Origin: Winogradskyella immobilis
Lineage (GTDB): Bacteria > Bacteroidota > Bacteroidia > Flavobacteriales > Flavobacteriaceae
Assembly: GCF_021887715.1 (NCBI RefSeq)
Contig: NZ_JAIQXX010000001.1
Span: forward strand, 1 to 64,000
DNA: 64,000 bases
Direction of reading: 5' to 3'
The notes under the pieces were generated by a model. That model had not been told where the DNA came from. It searched no databases and saw only the letters and a list, made by a program, of their open reading frames with translations. Below are positions 53,174-63,683 of the stretch, in pieces; within the stretch, counting starts at the first letter, position 1, and every line of letters begins with the position of its first letter. The position numbers were made by a program, and so were the translations under genes.

Positions 53174-54967
53174 ATGTCAGCAACAGCAGAAATACACGAT
53201 CACGACGATCACGACGTACATCATCACAAAGAAACTTTTGTAACTAAATATATATTTAGTCAAGATCATAAAATGATTGCAAAACAGTACCTTATAACAG
53301 GTACTATTATGGGAGTTATAGGTGTATTAATGTCTTTAATGTTCCGTATGCAAATTGCATGGCCAGAAAAGCCAAATGTATTATTTGAAGCTTTATTAGG
53401 TAAGTGGGCTCCAGAAGGTGTAATGGATGCAGATATCTATTTAGCCTTAGTAACAATACATGGTACTATTATGGTATTCTTTGTATTAACGGCAGGTTTA
53501 AGTGGTACGTTTAGTAACTTATTAATTCCATTACAAATTGGAGCAAGAGATATGGCATCAGGGTTCCTTAATATGATCTCATATTGGTTATTCTTCCTAT
53601 CTAGTGTTATAATGGTTATTTCATTATTTGTAGAAGCTGGTCCTGCAGCAGCAGGATGGACTATATATCCACCATTATCAGCATTACCAATGGCTCAAGG
53701 TGGTTCAGGTATGGGTATGACACTTTGGCTCGTATCTATGGCTATATTTATAGCATCGTCTTTACTAGGATCATTAAATTACATTGTTACTGTAATTAAT
53801 TTGCGTACAAAAGGAATGTCAATGACGCGACTGCCTTTAACAATATGGGCATTCTTTGTAACAGCTATTATTGGTGTTATTTCATTCCCAGTATTACTAT
53901 CTGCAGCATTATTATTAATAATGGATAGAAGTTTTGGTACATCATTCTTCTTATCAGATATATTTATTCAAGGTGAAGTACTGCACTACCAAGGTGGATC
54001 TCCAGTATTATTTGAACATTTATTTTGGTTCTTAGGACATCCAGAAGTATATATTGTACTATTACCGGCATTAGGTATTACCTCAGAAATTATTGCAACC
54101 AATTCACGTAAACCTATCTTTGGATACCGTGCCATGGTCGCTTCAATTTTAGCTATTGCATTTTTATCTACAATTGTATGGGGTCACCATATGTTTATTT
54201 CGGGTATGAATCCATTCTTAGGATCTGTATTTACATTTACAACACTATTAATTGCCATTCCTTCTGCGGTAAAGGCATTTAACTATATAACCACACTCTG
54301 GAAAGGTAATTTGCAACTTAATCCCGCAATGTTATTCTCTATAGGTCTGGTATCAACATTTATTACAGGTGGTTTAACAGGAATTATTTTAGGGGATAGT
54401 GCTTTAGATATTAATGTACACGATACGTATTTTGTTGTAGCTCACTTTCATTTAGTAATGGGGATTTCAGCATTATATGGTATGTTTGCAGGAATATATC
54501 ATTGGTTTCCTAGAATGTTTGGTCGTATGTTAAACAAAAATCTAGGGTATTTACACTTTTGGGTAACTGCTATTTGTGCTTATGGAGTTTTCTTTCCAAT
54601 GCACTTTATAGGTATGGCAGGTTTGCCAAGACGTTATTATACTAACAGTAATTTTCCATTATTTGATGATACCGCGGATGCTAATGTTGTAATTACAATG
54701 TTTGCTTTAATTGGAGGTGTTTTTCAATTAGTATTCTTATACAATTTCTTTAGAAGCATATTTTACGGTAAAAAAGCTGAACAAAACCCATGGAGATCTA
54801 ATACATTAGAATGGACAGCGCCTGTTAAACATATGCATGGTAACTGGCCAGGTAAAATTCCTCATGTATACCGTTGGTCTTACGATTATAGTAAACCAGG
54901 GCATGATGAAGATTTTGTGCCGCAAAATGTACCAATGAAAGAAGGAGAAGAAGAACTCCATCATTAG
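53174..54967 (+). CDS. coxA: Cytochrome c oxidase subunit I
   Basis: The catalytic subunit of the heme-copper oxidase, with about 12 helices and 597 residues. Motifs are the low-spin heme region VTIHGTIMVFFVLTAGLSG, the His-Tyr crosslink segment GHPEVYIVLLP, the CuB histidines WGHHMFISGMNP, and HDTYFVVAHFHLVMG. These fit the A-family of proton-pumping oxidases. The His/Asp-rich N-terminus (HDHDDHDVHHHKE) is odd and may bind metal. Subunits III and IV are not in the window. A very long terminator hairpin follows. Confidence 0.96.
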   Translation: MSATAEIHDHDDHDVHHHKETFVTKYIFSQDHKMIAKQYLITGTIMGVIGVLMSLMFRMQIAWPEKPNVLFEALLGKWAPEGVMDADIYLALVTIHGTIMVFFVLTAGLSGTFSNLLIPLQIGARDMASGFLNMISYWLFFLSSVIMVISLFVEAGPAAAGWTIYPPLSALPMAQGGSGMGMTLWLVSMAIFIASSLLGSLNYIVTVINLRTKGMSMTRLPLTIWAFFVTAIIGVISFPVLLSAALLLIMDRSFGTSFFLSDIFIQGEVLHYQGGSPVLFEHLFWFLGHPEVYIVLLPALGITSEIIATNSRKPIFGYRAMVASILAIAFLSTIVWGHHMFISGMNPFLGSVFTFTTLLIAIPSAVKAFNYITTLWKGNLQLNPAMLFSIGLVSTFITGGLTGIILGDSALDINVHDTYFVVAHFHLVMGISALYGMFAGIYHWFPRMFGRMLNKNLGYLHFWVTAICAYGVFFPMHFIGMAGLPRRYYTNSNFPLFDDTADANVVITMFALIGGVFQLVFLYNFFRSIFYGKKAEQNPWRSNTLEWTAPVKHMHGNWPGKIPHVYRWSYDYSKPGHDEDFVPQNVPMKEGEEELHH

Positions 54968-54980
54968 CACATAATTTTTT

Positions 54981-55042
54981 AGACATCAAAAAACCTCTTT
55001 AATTCTTAAATTATAAAGAATTAAAGAGGTTTTTTGATGTCT
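54981..55042. terminator. 27-base-pair perfect hairpin after coxA
   Basis: The arm 54981-55007 is the exact reverse complement of 55016-55042, with an eight-base loop. The arms contain AAAAAACCTCTTTAATTCTT and its complement, with an A-run on one side and a T-run on the other. It is the transcription end of the act-cox operon. Confidence 0.9.
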
Positions 55043-55257
55043 ATAGTTTGTATTATAACCTCAATTTAACATAAAAATAATCATCTTTTTACTGTTAAAA
55101 TTTAAAAAATATCAGACTAAACGCAAAAAAAACACGACGAAATACAAAAAAAAGTGTATTTTGCACCGTAAAACGAACCCAAATAAAATTCTGATACTTC
55201 TATTTATTCAGAATTCTACTTGATTTTAAAGAAATAAAATTGATTAACCGACTTATT

Positions 55258-58200
55258 ATGAGAACAAAACCGTTGATAGGGTCTGTAGTAAAAACTACAT
55301 TCTATATTTTGGTATTACTTTGGACATCTTATTCTGCTTATGCACAATGTCCTACAATTAACGATCCCGCGCCATCTGTATGTGACGCTGCTGGTTTTAC
55401 ATTTAGTGATTTAAATACATTCGCTAACGATGCAGGTAATGGTATTAGATGGTATAGTACTGCAACAGGTGGTGCGCCATTTAATGACAATGAACTTGTT
55501 AGTGAAGGCACATATTTTGCTGGTGATGATTCTGGAACTTGTGGAACACGTGAATCTTTAACCGTTGACTTTGTAGTAGACGCGTCAGGTCAAAATTTAG
55601 ATGCCGTATATTGTAGTAATGAGAATCCTACCATTCAATTGTATATAGATCAAACCTTATCTCCAGTTATTCCCTCTGGTGGTTCGGTAGAAGTTTATAC
55701 AGATTTTGCCTTAACTAATTTGGCTAATGGTACAGATATTATACCAATAGGAGGTAGTAATTTTTTTATTGTATTTGTTAATGGCGGTTGTAGAAGTCAA
55801 ATAGAAATAGGAACTACAGCGACTTTTCAAGCTCCTGATGATCCAACACCAACAGATCCACAAATGTTCTGTGCGGCTAATAATCCTACAATTGCAGATT
55901 TAGATCCAGGAACAACGGATGCTTTTGTATGGTTCGATAATATTGATAGTTCAGGTGATCCTATTCAGCCACCTTTGCCAACAACAAGTCTTTTAGTAGA
56001 TGGAAATACCTACTACGTTCAGGCAGTAGATGTTTTTTGTGATAGTAATCCAATTCCTGTAACAGTTATTATAGATACTCCAACTGAACCAGGGACTTCA
56101 GCAAATTTAGATTTTTGTTTTGATAGTTTGCCATCAACCGATTTTAATTTGTTTGATGAATTATCAGGAATGCCAGTAACAACAGGAACATGGTCTGGCC
56201 CATTAACAACAACTAATGGTCATTTAGGAACAGTAAATATTTCAACTTTAACAACACCAGACACCTACGTGTTTACATACACAGTGCCAACAAATGGTAC
56301 TTGCCCAGAAGGTACATCTACAGTAACCATTACGGTTTTCGATAATTTTACCTCAGGAACGCCATCGGCGGATAATCCAGCATCGTTTTGTGAATCTGGC
56401 TTACCATCTGCATTCGATTTGTTTACATTGTTAGAAGGTGAAGATGCTGGAGGACAATGGACCGAAGGAACCTTAAGTACAGATCCTATTGTAGGTTCTA
56501 CTATAGATTTTACAGGGTTTATCCCAGGGACTTACAATTATACATATACTCAAAACCTATTACCTAACCCTTGCCCAGAAGAATCAACTACGGTACAGGT
56601 GATTGTTTTACCAGATCCAAATGCAGGTTTAGCTGTTAATGCGACATTCTGTGAAAATGATTTAGCTGCAAATTCACCTTTTAACTTATTTGATACTTTA
56701 GATGGATCTCAAGATAATAATAATGGAACATGGACAGATGCTAACGGAGATACAGTTACAGATCCAACAAACTTAGACATTACAGTATTTCCTGTCGGAA
56801 CAACACAATTTACGTATACTATTGACAATGGTGCATGTAGCGATATGGAAACGGTATCTATTACTGTAGAACCAGCACCAGAATCTGGTACAGTAAATAG
56901 TTCACCAGAATTTTGTGAAGGTGAAGGTTCTGCAACTTTTGATTTATTTGATTTATTAGACGGAGAAGATCAAGCAGGTACTTGGTTTATAGGTAACGAT
57001 AATACAGGTACAACGACTTCAAATATTATAGATTTATCAGTACTACCACCAAACACTTATACTTATACATACGATGTAGATGCTATAGGAAGTTGTGATG
57101 ACAGTTTAGTAACAGTAACGATAACAATAAACCCATTGCCAAATACAGGTACAGCTTCTCCTGCTACGTTCTGTGAAAATGATGTTGCGGCAAATTCGCC
57201 ATTAGATTTATTTGGCCAATTGACAGGAAATGATGCTGGAGGAACATGGACAGATGATGATGCTACAGGAGCTTTATCGGGTAGTGATGTAGACTTAATA
57301 ATACTTCCTATCGGAGTTTATAATTTCACATATAGTATAACTTCACCAGAAGGTTGTTCTAATAGCAGTACAGTAGTTATTTCAATATTAGAAGCACCAG
57401 AATCAGGAACAGTAAATGCACCAGCAGTATTTTGTGCTGCAGAAATTATTGCAGGACAAACCTTTGATTTATTCGATTTATTAGATGGTGAAGATCAATC
57501 AGGTGTTTGGACAGATGATGATGCTTCAGGTGCATTATCTGGTAATACAGTAACTTTAGATGCTTTGCCTACGGGCACATTTAATTTTACTTACGATGTT
57601 AATGCTATTGGTACATGTGATGATGTGTTAGTAACAGTAAGTATTACAATAAATGATACAACGACACCTACGGGAGCTATAACTCAAACATTTTGTGATA
57701 GTGCTACTGTAGCAGATCTTATAGCTACAGGAACAACTATTCAATGGTATGAAGAACCAACTGGAGGCTCACCGTTAGATCCATCAACAGATTTAATAGA
57801 TGGAGAAACGTATTATGCTACACAAACGGATGATATAACAGGCTGTGAATCTTCTATACGTTTAGAAGTAACAGTAACAATTTCTACAACTCCAATTTCA
57901 GGAAATCCAATTACACCTGGGTTATTAGAATGTAATGATAACAATAGTATCGATTTAAACTTAGGTTTAGATGGTACTCAAGATTCAGGTGGTGTATGGC
58001 AAGATGATGACAGTACAGGTAGAGTAACAGGGAATATTTTTGATGCTTCTGGTATTGCACCAGGAACATATCAGTTTACTTATTTTATTGCTGCAAATGC
58101 ACCATGTATAGATGCCAGTACAACAATTACGGTAACTATAGAACAGGCTTTAAATCCTGGCTCTGATGCTTCAACAAATATATGTGCTGATAATGGAACT

Positions 58201-59412
58201 ATAGATTTATTTCCATTATTAGGAGGCGCAGATCTAGGAGGCGTTTGGTCACCGGCATTAACAAGCGGAACAGGAGTTTTTGATCCAACAATAGATGCTG
58301 CTGGAACGTATACTTATGAGTTAACTAATGCTTGTGGTACTTTTTCAAGTGATGTTGTAGTTACAATAACACAGCCAGCTAATGCAGGAGGAGATAACAC
58401 GGGTTCAGTTTGTGTAATAGATGGAGCTTTTGATTTAACAACTGTTTTAACAGGAACACCAGATTCTAACGGAACATGGTCGCCTCTATTAGCGAGCGGA
58501 TCTAATATTTTTGACCCTGCGATAGACGTAAGTGGAACTTATACGTACACAGTTTTAGCAACGTCACCTTGTTCTACAGATGCTTCTGCCGAAATAACAA
58601 TTACCGTACAAGATACTGTAGAGCCAACTGTGGTAAATGCAACACCTTCATTCTGTGCTATAGATAATCCTACTGTTGCAGATTTAAACAGTTCGTTATC
58701 TTTTACAGGAACTATTAATTGGTATACAGATGACACTTTAGCAACATTATTAGATGAAGCGGATGCTTTAATTGATGGTGAAGATTATTTTGCCACTCAA
58801 ACTTTAGCAGGAGGTTGTGAATCTTCTTTAAGTGTTATGCTTATTGTAACTATTAGTGATTCACCTCCGCCAACATTAATAAACATTGATGAAGAGTATT
58901 GTATTAATGATAGTCCAACTATAAATGATTTATCATTAAACATTGTAGAGAATAACTCAGCGGCTTTTGAAGTAATTTGGTACGATGCGGCAACAGGAGG
59001 AAATGTAGTATCAGGTTCAACATTATTAAGTAATGGAAACACCTATTATGCTGCTTTAATTGATGTAGTTACAGGATGCGAAGGTTCTTTAAGATTAGCC
59101 GTAACACCAGATCTAACATCTTGTGGTGATATAATAATTCCAGATGGGTTCTCGCCTAATGGAGATGGAGTAAATGATACTTTTGATATAGATAATTTAG
59201 AAATATTATATCCAAATTTCGAAATGGAGATTTTTAACCGAAATGGAAATACAGTATATAGAGGTAATGCTTCTAGCCCTCGTTTTGATGGGAGATCTAC
59301 TGAATCAAGTTTAGGAAGTCAGGTATTGCCTGTTGGCGTATACTTCTATGTATTCACATTTAACGATGGAGAAAATAGACCTATTCAAGGACGTTTATAT
59401 TTAAGTAGATAA
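55258..59412 (+). CDS. Large repeat adhesin with type IX secretion (type B) sorting domain
   Basis: A surface protein of about 1384 residues. The ATG at 55258 starts the signal peptide (MRTKPLIGSVVKTTFYILVL...YAQ); a TTG at 55240 is less likely. The body has at least nine related units of about 80 residues, each with a conserved Cys (for example SGTVNSSPEFCEGEGSATFD and FDLFDLLDGEDQAGTW), probably immunoglobulin-like. The end (IIIPDGFSPNGDGVNDTFDI to GRLYLSR) is the gliding_CTERM/type B sorting signal that sends proteins through the type IX system. It heads a trio with PorP/SprF and OmpA genes. Confidence 0.92.
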   Translation: MRTKPLIGSVVKTTFYILVLLWTSYSAYAQCPTINDPAPSVCDAAGFTFSDLNTFANDAGNGIRWYSTATGGAPFNDNELVSEGTYFAGDDSGTCGTRESLTVDFVVDASGQNLDAVYCSNENPTIQLYIDQTLSPVIPSGGSVEVYTDFALTNLANGTDIIPIGGSNFFIVFVNGGCRSQIEIGTTATFQAPDDPTPTDPQMFCAANNPTIADLDPGTTDAFVWFDNIDSSGDPIQPPLPTTSLLVDGNTYYVQAVDVFCDSNPIPVTVIIDTPTEPGTSANLDFCFDSLPSTDFNLFDELSGMPVTTGTWSGPLTTTNGHLGTVNISTLTTPDTYVFTYTVPTNGTCPEGTSTVTITVFDNFTSGTPSADNPASFCESGLPSAFDLFTLLEGEDAGGQWTEGTLSTDPIVGSTIDFTGFIPGTYNYTYTQNLLPNPCPEESTTVQVIVLPDPNAGLAVNATFCENDLAANSPFNLFDTLDGSQDNNNGTWTDANGDTVTDPTNLDITVFPVGTTQFTYTIDNGACSDMETVSITVEPAPESGTVNSSPEFCEGEGSATFDLFDLLDGEDQAGTWFIGNDNTGTTTSNIIDLSVLPPNTYTYTYDVDAIGSCDDSLVTVTITINPLPNTGTASPATFCENDVAANSPLDLFGQLTGNDAGGTWTDDDATGALSGSDVDLIILPIGVYNFTYSITSPEGCSNSSTVVISILEAPESGTVNAPAVFCAAEIIAGQTFDLFDLLDGEDQSGVWTDDDASGALSGNTVTLDALPTGTFNFTYDVNAIGTCDDVLVTVSITINDTTTPTGAITQTFCDSATVADLIATGTTIQWYEEPTGGSPLDPSTDLIDGETYYATQTDDITGCESSIRLEVTVTISTTPISGNPITPGLLECNDNNSIDLNLGLDGTQDSGGVWQDDDSTGRVTGNIFDASGIAPGTYQFTYFIAANAPCIDASTTITVTIEQALNPGSDASTNICADNGTIDLFPLLGGADLGGVWSPALTSGTGVFDPTIDAAGTYTYELTNACGTFSSDVVVTITQPANAGGDNTGSVCVIDGAFDLTTVLTGTPDSNGTWSPLLASGSNIFDPAIDVSGTYTYTVLATSPCSTDASAEITITVQDTVEPTVVNATPSFCAIDNPTVADLNSSLSFTGTINWYTDDTLATLLDEADALIDGEDYFATQTLAGGCESSLSVMLIVTISDSPPPTLINIDEEYCINDSPTINDLSLNIVENNSAAFEVIWYDAATGGNVVSGSTLLSNGNTYYAALIDVVTGCEGSLRLAVTPDLTSCGDIIIPDGFSPNGDGVNDTFDIDNLEILYPNFEMEIFNRNGNTVYRGNASSPRFDGRSTESSLGSQVLPVGVYFYVFTFNDGENRPIQGRLYLSR
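56085..58615 (+). repeat. Tandem coding repeats in the adhesin
   Basis: Roughly nine or more units of about 240 bases encode the similar segments (x)SGT...FC...FDLFDLLDG.D..G.W...L...G.Y.FTY. Copies are diverged, so they are protein repeats rather than recent DNA duplications; the units beginning near 56880 and 57395 are the closest pair. Confidence 0.7.
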
Positions 59413-59443
59413 CATTTTGGCTAAACACACAAATTTTAAGAAC

Positions 59444-60400
59444 ATGAAAAAATTAAATATATCTCAAAAAGCAGTGATTGTAGCCTTAATGACATTTTTC
59501 TCATTACAGAGTTACGCACAACAAGATCCTCTATTTACACAATATATGTATAATATGAGCATCATTAACCCAGCTTATGCAACAGCAGATCAAGGCATAT
59601 TAAATCTTGGTGGTTTATACAGATCACAATGGGTAGGCGTAGAAGGAGCTCCAAAGACAGCAACCTTTTTTGCGCATACTCCAATTAACGAAAAAATTGA
59701 AATAGGTATTTCATTTACAAACGATAATATTGGTGATGTTGTAGACGAGAATAATGTTTTTGCAGATTTTGCTTATGTATTACCAGTAGGAGAACAGAGT
59801 AAATTATCGCTTGGTTTAAAAGCGGGAGTTACCTTTTTTAATACGGATTTTAATGGATTTGTATTACAATCTGGAGGACCAAGTACTGATTTCGCTTTTA
59901 ATGAAAACATTAATGAAACCTTTCCTAATTTAGGGATAGGTGCATATTACTTCTCAGATAATTATTATGTGGGCTTATCTGCACCAAACCTATTAACCAC
60001 AAGACATTTAGAGTCTGAGAATGGTGTTAGAGCTATCGGACAAGAGAATGTGCATTATTTTTTAACAGGTGGCTATGTGTTTGATATTAATGAGAATTTA
60101 AAACTAAAGCCGGCATTTATGGCTAGAGGAGTTGCAGGTGCTCCAATATCTTTAGATCTTACAGCAAATGTTTTAATCAATGAAAAGTTAGAAGTAGGAG
60201 CTAGTTACCGATTAGAAGATGCTGTTAGTGCTATTGTTAATTTTAGAATAGCACCAGATTTAAGAATTGGATATAGTTACGATTATACAAGATCTAATCT
60301 AAGTAGTTTCAGTTCTGGTTCACACGAAATTATTATTCTTTTCGATATCGATTTATTTGGATTAAAGAGTGGTTATGATCGCTCACCTAGATTTTTCTAA
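59444..60400 (+). CDS. PorP/SprF family type IX secretion membrane protein
   Basis: An outer-membrane beta-barrel of about 318 residues. The ATG at 59444 starts the signal peptide (MKKLNISQKAVIVALMTFFSLQSYAQ); the in-frame TTG at 59417 is unlikely. Diagnostic sequence follows at once: QQDPLFTQYMYNMSIINPAYA, then GLYRSQWVGVEGAPKT and a barrel ending near the C-terminus. PorP/SprF proteins help export or attach partner type B adhesins, often those encoded next door. The gene lies 31 bases after the adhesin and fits that pairing. Confidence 0.93.
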   Translation: MKKLNISQKAVIVALMTFFSLQSYAQQDPLFTQYMYNMSIINPAYATADQGILNLGGLYRSQWVGVEGAPKTATFFAHTPINEKIEIGISFTNDNIGDVVDENNVFADFAYVLPVGEQSKLSLGLKAGVTFFNTDFNGFVLQSGGPSTDFAFNENINETFPNLGIGAYYFSDNYYVGLSAPNLLTTRHLESENGVRAIGQENVHYFLTGGYVFDINENLKLKPAFMARGVAGAPISLDLTANVLINEKLEVGASYRLEDAVSAIVNFRIAPDLRIGYSYDYTRSNLSSFSSGSHEIIILFDIDLFGLKSGYDRSPRFF

Positions 60401-60496
60401 ACTTTAAATACTATACTTATGAAACCAAATCTATCTAACGTATTTAAAACAACAATTAATCTTAAATCTAGAGTTAAGATTATAAAAAACAGACAT

Positions 60497-62395
60497 ATGA
60501 AAACATATATACATCTTTTTGCTTGCATGCTATTTGTTTTTAATTTTAGTACTGCTCAGACTGAAAAACTAAAGCGCGCAGACAAGTTTTTTGAAATGAA
60601 AGCTTATGTAAAAGCTGCAGAGTTATATGAAGCAAAAGAGCCAAATCAAAAAGTGCTTCAAAATTTAGGGGATAGTTATTACTACAATAGTAATATGCAG
60701 AACGCTATAAAAACTTATAGAGAACTTATTTTAACATACAAAGATTCTATAGATATAGAATATTATTTTAGATATGCACAAGCATTAAAAGGAGTTAAAA
60801 ATTATAAGTTAGCAGATGAGTATTTAAGTCAGTATTTCAATAAAAGAATTAATACACAGAGTTTTATCGATGCAAATAAAAAGGCGACACCACATACGTT
60901 TAAAATAAACGAACTTAATGATGGTAGTACATCAAATGATTTTGGGTTAACCTTTTTTGGGGATAACCAAGTCGCATTTGCATCTACGAGAAACACTGAG
61001 AATCCTGCTTTTGCCTGGAATGATCAACCATATTTAGACCTATATTCTGCAACGATAAACAGTAGCGGTAAATTAGAAAATATAACTCCGTTTTCAGATG
61101 CTATAAATACAGATTCTCATGAGAGTAATCCTGTACTTTCTGCAGATGGTAAAACCATGTATTTTAATAGAACAAATACATCTAAGTCTAAATCTAAAAC
61201 TGATGAAGAAGAACGTATAGCTCATATTAAAATTTATAAGGCAGAATTAGTTGGTGACCAATGGGCAAATATTGAAGCATTACCATTTACGTCAAATAAA
61301 TATAGTACAGAGCATCCTAGTTTAAGTAAAGATGGTAAAACGTTATATTTTGCAAGTGACATGCCAGGTGGATTAGGTGGTTTCGATATCTATAAAGTAG
61401 CTATAAATGATGATGGTACTTATGGTGAACCAGAAAATTTAGGAAGTAATATTAATACAAAACATAGAGAACAATTTCCTTATGTAAGTGATAAAGATGT
61501 TCTTTATTATTCATCTAATGGCCATTATATTGGTTATGGAGGTTTAGATGTGTATAGGAGCAATAATGTTAATGGAGTTTATGACGCACCTGTTAATTTA
61601 GGAGATGGAATTAACAGTAATCTTGATGATTTTGCTTTTGTAATAGACGAAAAAAATGACAAAGGCTACTTCTCATCAAATAGAGCAGGTAACGATAGAT
61701 TGTATACTTACGATAGAGAAGAAAATATCCTTACTAAGTATTTAGTAGATGGTGTGGTTCAAGATAAAAATAGCAAAGCTATATTACCAGGAGCTAAAGT
61801 GATATTATTAGATGATTCTGGTAATATAATACAAGAACAAACAGTTGATGATAATGCAAAGTATTTATTCAAATTAGAACCAAATAAAAAATACATTGTA
61901 AGAGGAACGCTAAAAGCATATATTCCTCAAGATGTTGAGTTCTCTACGGACAGTCAAGGAAAAATAAGCCATAACATCTATTTATCATTAGAATCTTTTG
62001 CAGATGCGGAAGAGCGTGTAAATAAAGATAAAGAAGGTGTGGTAAAAGTAGAGTTAGATAAAATCTATTTCGATTTCGATAAATCAAAAATTAGAGAAGA
62101 CGCTGCTAAAACGTTAGATGTATTAGTAGATCTAATGAAAAAATACCCGTCAATGTCTATAGAAGTGTCTGCGCATACCGATGTAAGAGGTAGAGATCAA
62201 TACAATTTAGACTTGTCTAAAAAACGTGCGGCATCAACCTTAGAATATTTAGTAAGCCGAGGCATAGAACGTAGCCGATTAACTAGCGAAGGTTATGGTG
62301 AAACAAAACCATTAAATCATTGTGATAAACCAGGAATATGCTCTAAAGCAGATTATGAAGTTAATAGACGCTGCGAATTTAAGGTTATAAACTAA
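60497..62395 (+). CDS. OmpA family protein with TPR and beta-propeller-like repeats
   Basis: A periplasmic/outer-membrane protein of about 632 residues. The ATG at 60497 starts the signal peptide (MKTYIHLFACMLFVFNFSTAQ); the ATG at 60419 would add 26 residues before it. Domains in order are TPR-like helices (about 25-130), WD40/PD40-like strands with LSADGKTMYF, LSKDGKTLYFASDMPGG and VLYYSSNG, and a carboxypeptidase-regulatory-like domain. The C-terminal OmpA peptidoglycan-binding domain has IYFDFDKSKIR and SAHTDVRGRDQYNLDLSKKRA. It probably anchors the neighbouring adhesin/PorP system to the cell wall. Confidence 0.92.
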   Translation: MKTYIHLFACMLFVFNFSTAQTEKLKRADKFFEMKAYVKAAELYEAKEPNQKVLQNLGDSYYYNSNMQNAIKTYRELILTYKDSIDIEYYFRYAQALKGVKNYKLADEYLSQYFNKRINTQSFIDANKKATPHTFKINELNDGSTSNDFGLTFFGDNQVAFASTRNTENPAFAWNDQPYLDLYSATINSSGKLENITPFSDAINTDSHESNPVLSADGKTMYFNRTNTSKSKSKTDEEERIAHIKIYKAELVGDQWANIEALPFTSNKYSTEHPSLSKDGKTLYFASDMPGGLGGFDIYKVAINDDGTYGEPENLGSNINTKHREQFPYVSDKDVLYYSSNGHYIGYGGLDVYRSNNVNGVYDAPVNLGDGINSNLDDFAFVIDEKNDKGYFSSNRAGNDRLYTYDREENILTKYLVDGVVQDKNSKAILPGAKVILLDDSGNIIQEQTVDDNAKYLFKLEPNKKYIVRGTLKAYIPQDVEFSTDSQGKISHNIYLSLESFADAEERVNKDKEGVVKVELDKIYFDFDKSKIREDAAKTLDVLVDLMKKYPSMSIEVSAHTDVRGRDQYNLDLSKKRAASTLEYLVSRGIERSRLTSEGYGETKPLNHCDKPGICSKADYEVNRRCEFKVIN

Positions 62396-62415
62396 AATTT
62401 ATTACTGCTTATCTC

Positions 62416-62463
62416 AAAAGCCTTTCTTCCCGATTATTATCAGGATTAGAAAGGCTTTTTCTT
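62416..62463 (+). terminator. Terminator after the adhesin-PorP-OmpA operon
   Basis: AAAAGCCTTTCT (62416-62427) pairs with AGAAAGGCTTTT (62448-62459), followed by T residues. The loop holds TCCCGATTATTATCAGGA, a degenerate relative of the TCCCGATAGCTATCGGGA palindrome. Confidence 0.88.
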
Positions 62464-62502
62464 TATATTTGTTTTATTGCTGAATGTCATTCAGAGTTGT
62501 CA

Positions 62503-62519
62503 GACTGAGCTTGTCGAAG
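62503..62519. repeat. Dispersed element GACTGAGCTTGTCGAAG
   Basis: Another member of the GCTGAGC...GTCGAAG family, in the spacer between the terminator and ruvB. Confidence 0.75.
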
Positions 62520-62582
62520 TTGAAACGAAGAATCTTATTTATGAATTATTAATAAAAGATTCCCACTTTCGTGGGAAGTAAC

Positions 62583-63605
62583 ATGAACGAAAACTTAGAT
62601 CCTACAAACGAAAACTTTACACCCGAAGAGCTCGATGTCGAAAAGAAATTGAGACCTCTATCTTTTGAAGACTTTACAGGTCAAGATCAAGTATTAGAAA
62701 ATTTGCAGATTTTCGTTCAGGCAGCTAACCTAAGAGGAGAAGCTTTAGATCATGCCTTATTCCACGGACCGCCAGGTTTAGGGAAAACCACCTTAGCACA
62801 TATTTTAGCAAATGAATTAGATGTTGGTATAAAAGTAACATCAGGACCTGTTTTAGATAAGCCAGGAGATTTAGCAGGTTTACTTACTAATTTAGAAGAA
62901 AGAGATGTTCTTTTTATAGATGAAATTCATCGTTTAAGTCCTATTGTAGAAGAATATTTGTATTCTGCAATGGAGGATTATAAAATTGATATCATGATTG
63001 AGTCTGGGCCAAATGCCAGAACAGTTCAGATTAATTTAAGCCCGTTCACTTTAGTTGGTGCCACTACACGTTCAGGATTGTTAACAGCACCAATGCGTGC
63101 ACGTTTTGGTATACAAAGTCGTTTACAATATTACAGTACAGAATTATTAACTACAATTGTGCAACGTAGCGCAGCCATACTTAATATGCCAATTACAATG
63201 GAAGCTGCTATTGAAATTGCTGGACGTAGCCGAGGAACACCTCGTATTGCTAATGCTTTGCTAAGACGTGTTAGAGACTTTGCACAGATTAAAGGCAATG
63301 GAAGTATTGATATTGCAATTGCAAAATTTGGGCTAGAAGCTCTACATGTAGATGCTCATGGTTTAGATGAAATGGACAATAAAATTTTAACTACAATTAT
63401 TGAAAAATTTAAAGGAGGTCCAGTAGGGATTTCAACAATAGCAACTGCAGTAAGTGAAAGTACAGAAACCATTGAAGAAGTTTACGAGCCTTTTTTAATA
63501 CAACAAGGTTTTATTATGCGTACGCCAAGAGGTAGAGAAGTTACCGAATTAGCTTATAAACATTTAGGAAAAATAAAAGGGCCAACACAAGGAGGATTGT
63601 TTTAA
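62583..63605 (+). CDS. ruvB: Holliday junction branch migration ATPase RuvB
   Basis: RuvB is the hexameric AAA+ motor that, with RuvA, drives branch migration in recombinational repair. The ATG at 62583 gives [12 protein letters not shown]; an in-frame GTG lies four codons upstream. Motifs are [18 protein letters not shown], Walker [12 protein letters not shown], Walker [10 protein letters not shown], sensor 1 [11 protein letters not shown], the arginine-finger region PMRARFGI and sensor 2 [21 protein letters not shown]-terminal winged helix follows ([15 protein letters not shown]). The length of 340 residues is normal. It stands alone here, not with ruvA or ruvC. Confidence 0.97.
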   Translation: MNENLDPTNENFTPEELDVEKKLRPLSFEDFTGQDQVLENLQIFVQAANLRGEALDHALFHGPPGLGKTTLAHILANELDVGIKVTSGPVLDKPGDLAGLLTNLEERDVLFIDEIHRLSPIVEEYLYSAMEDYKIDIMIESGPNARTVQINLSPFTLVGATTRSGLLTAPMRARFGIQSRLQYYSTELLTTIVQRSAAILNMPITMEAAIEIAGRSRGTPRIANALLRRVRDFAQIKGNGSIDIAIAKFGLEALHVDAHGLDEMDNKILTTIIEKFKGGPVGISTIATAVSESTETIEEVYEPFLIQQGFIMRTPRGREVTELAYKHLGKIKGPTQGGLF

Positions 63606-63683
63606 CATTTTATCAGACTGAGTCTTTCGACTAGTCTCAAGATAAACTCTATATAAGATTTGAGAATAGTATATTTAATGTCA

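Noticed and set aside
56085-58615. Regular repeats that might suggest a CRISPR array
   Set aside because: The units are about 240 bases, diverged, and in one open frame; they are protein repeats of an adhesin.
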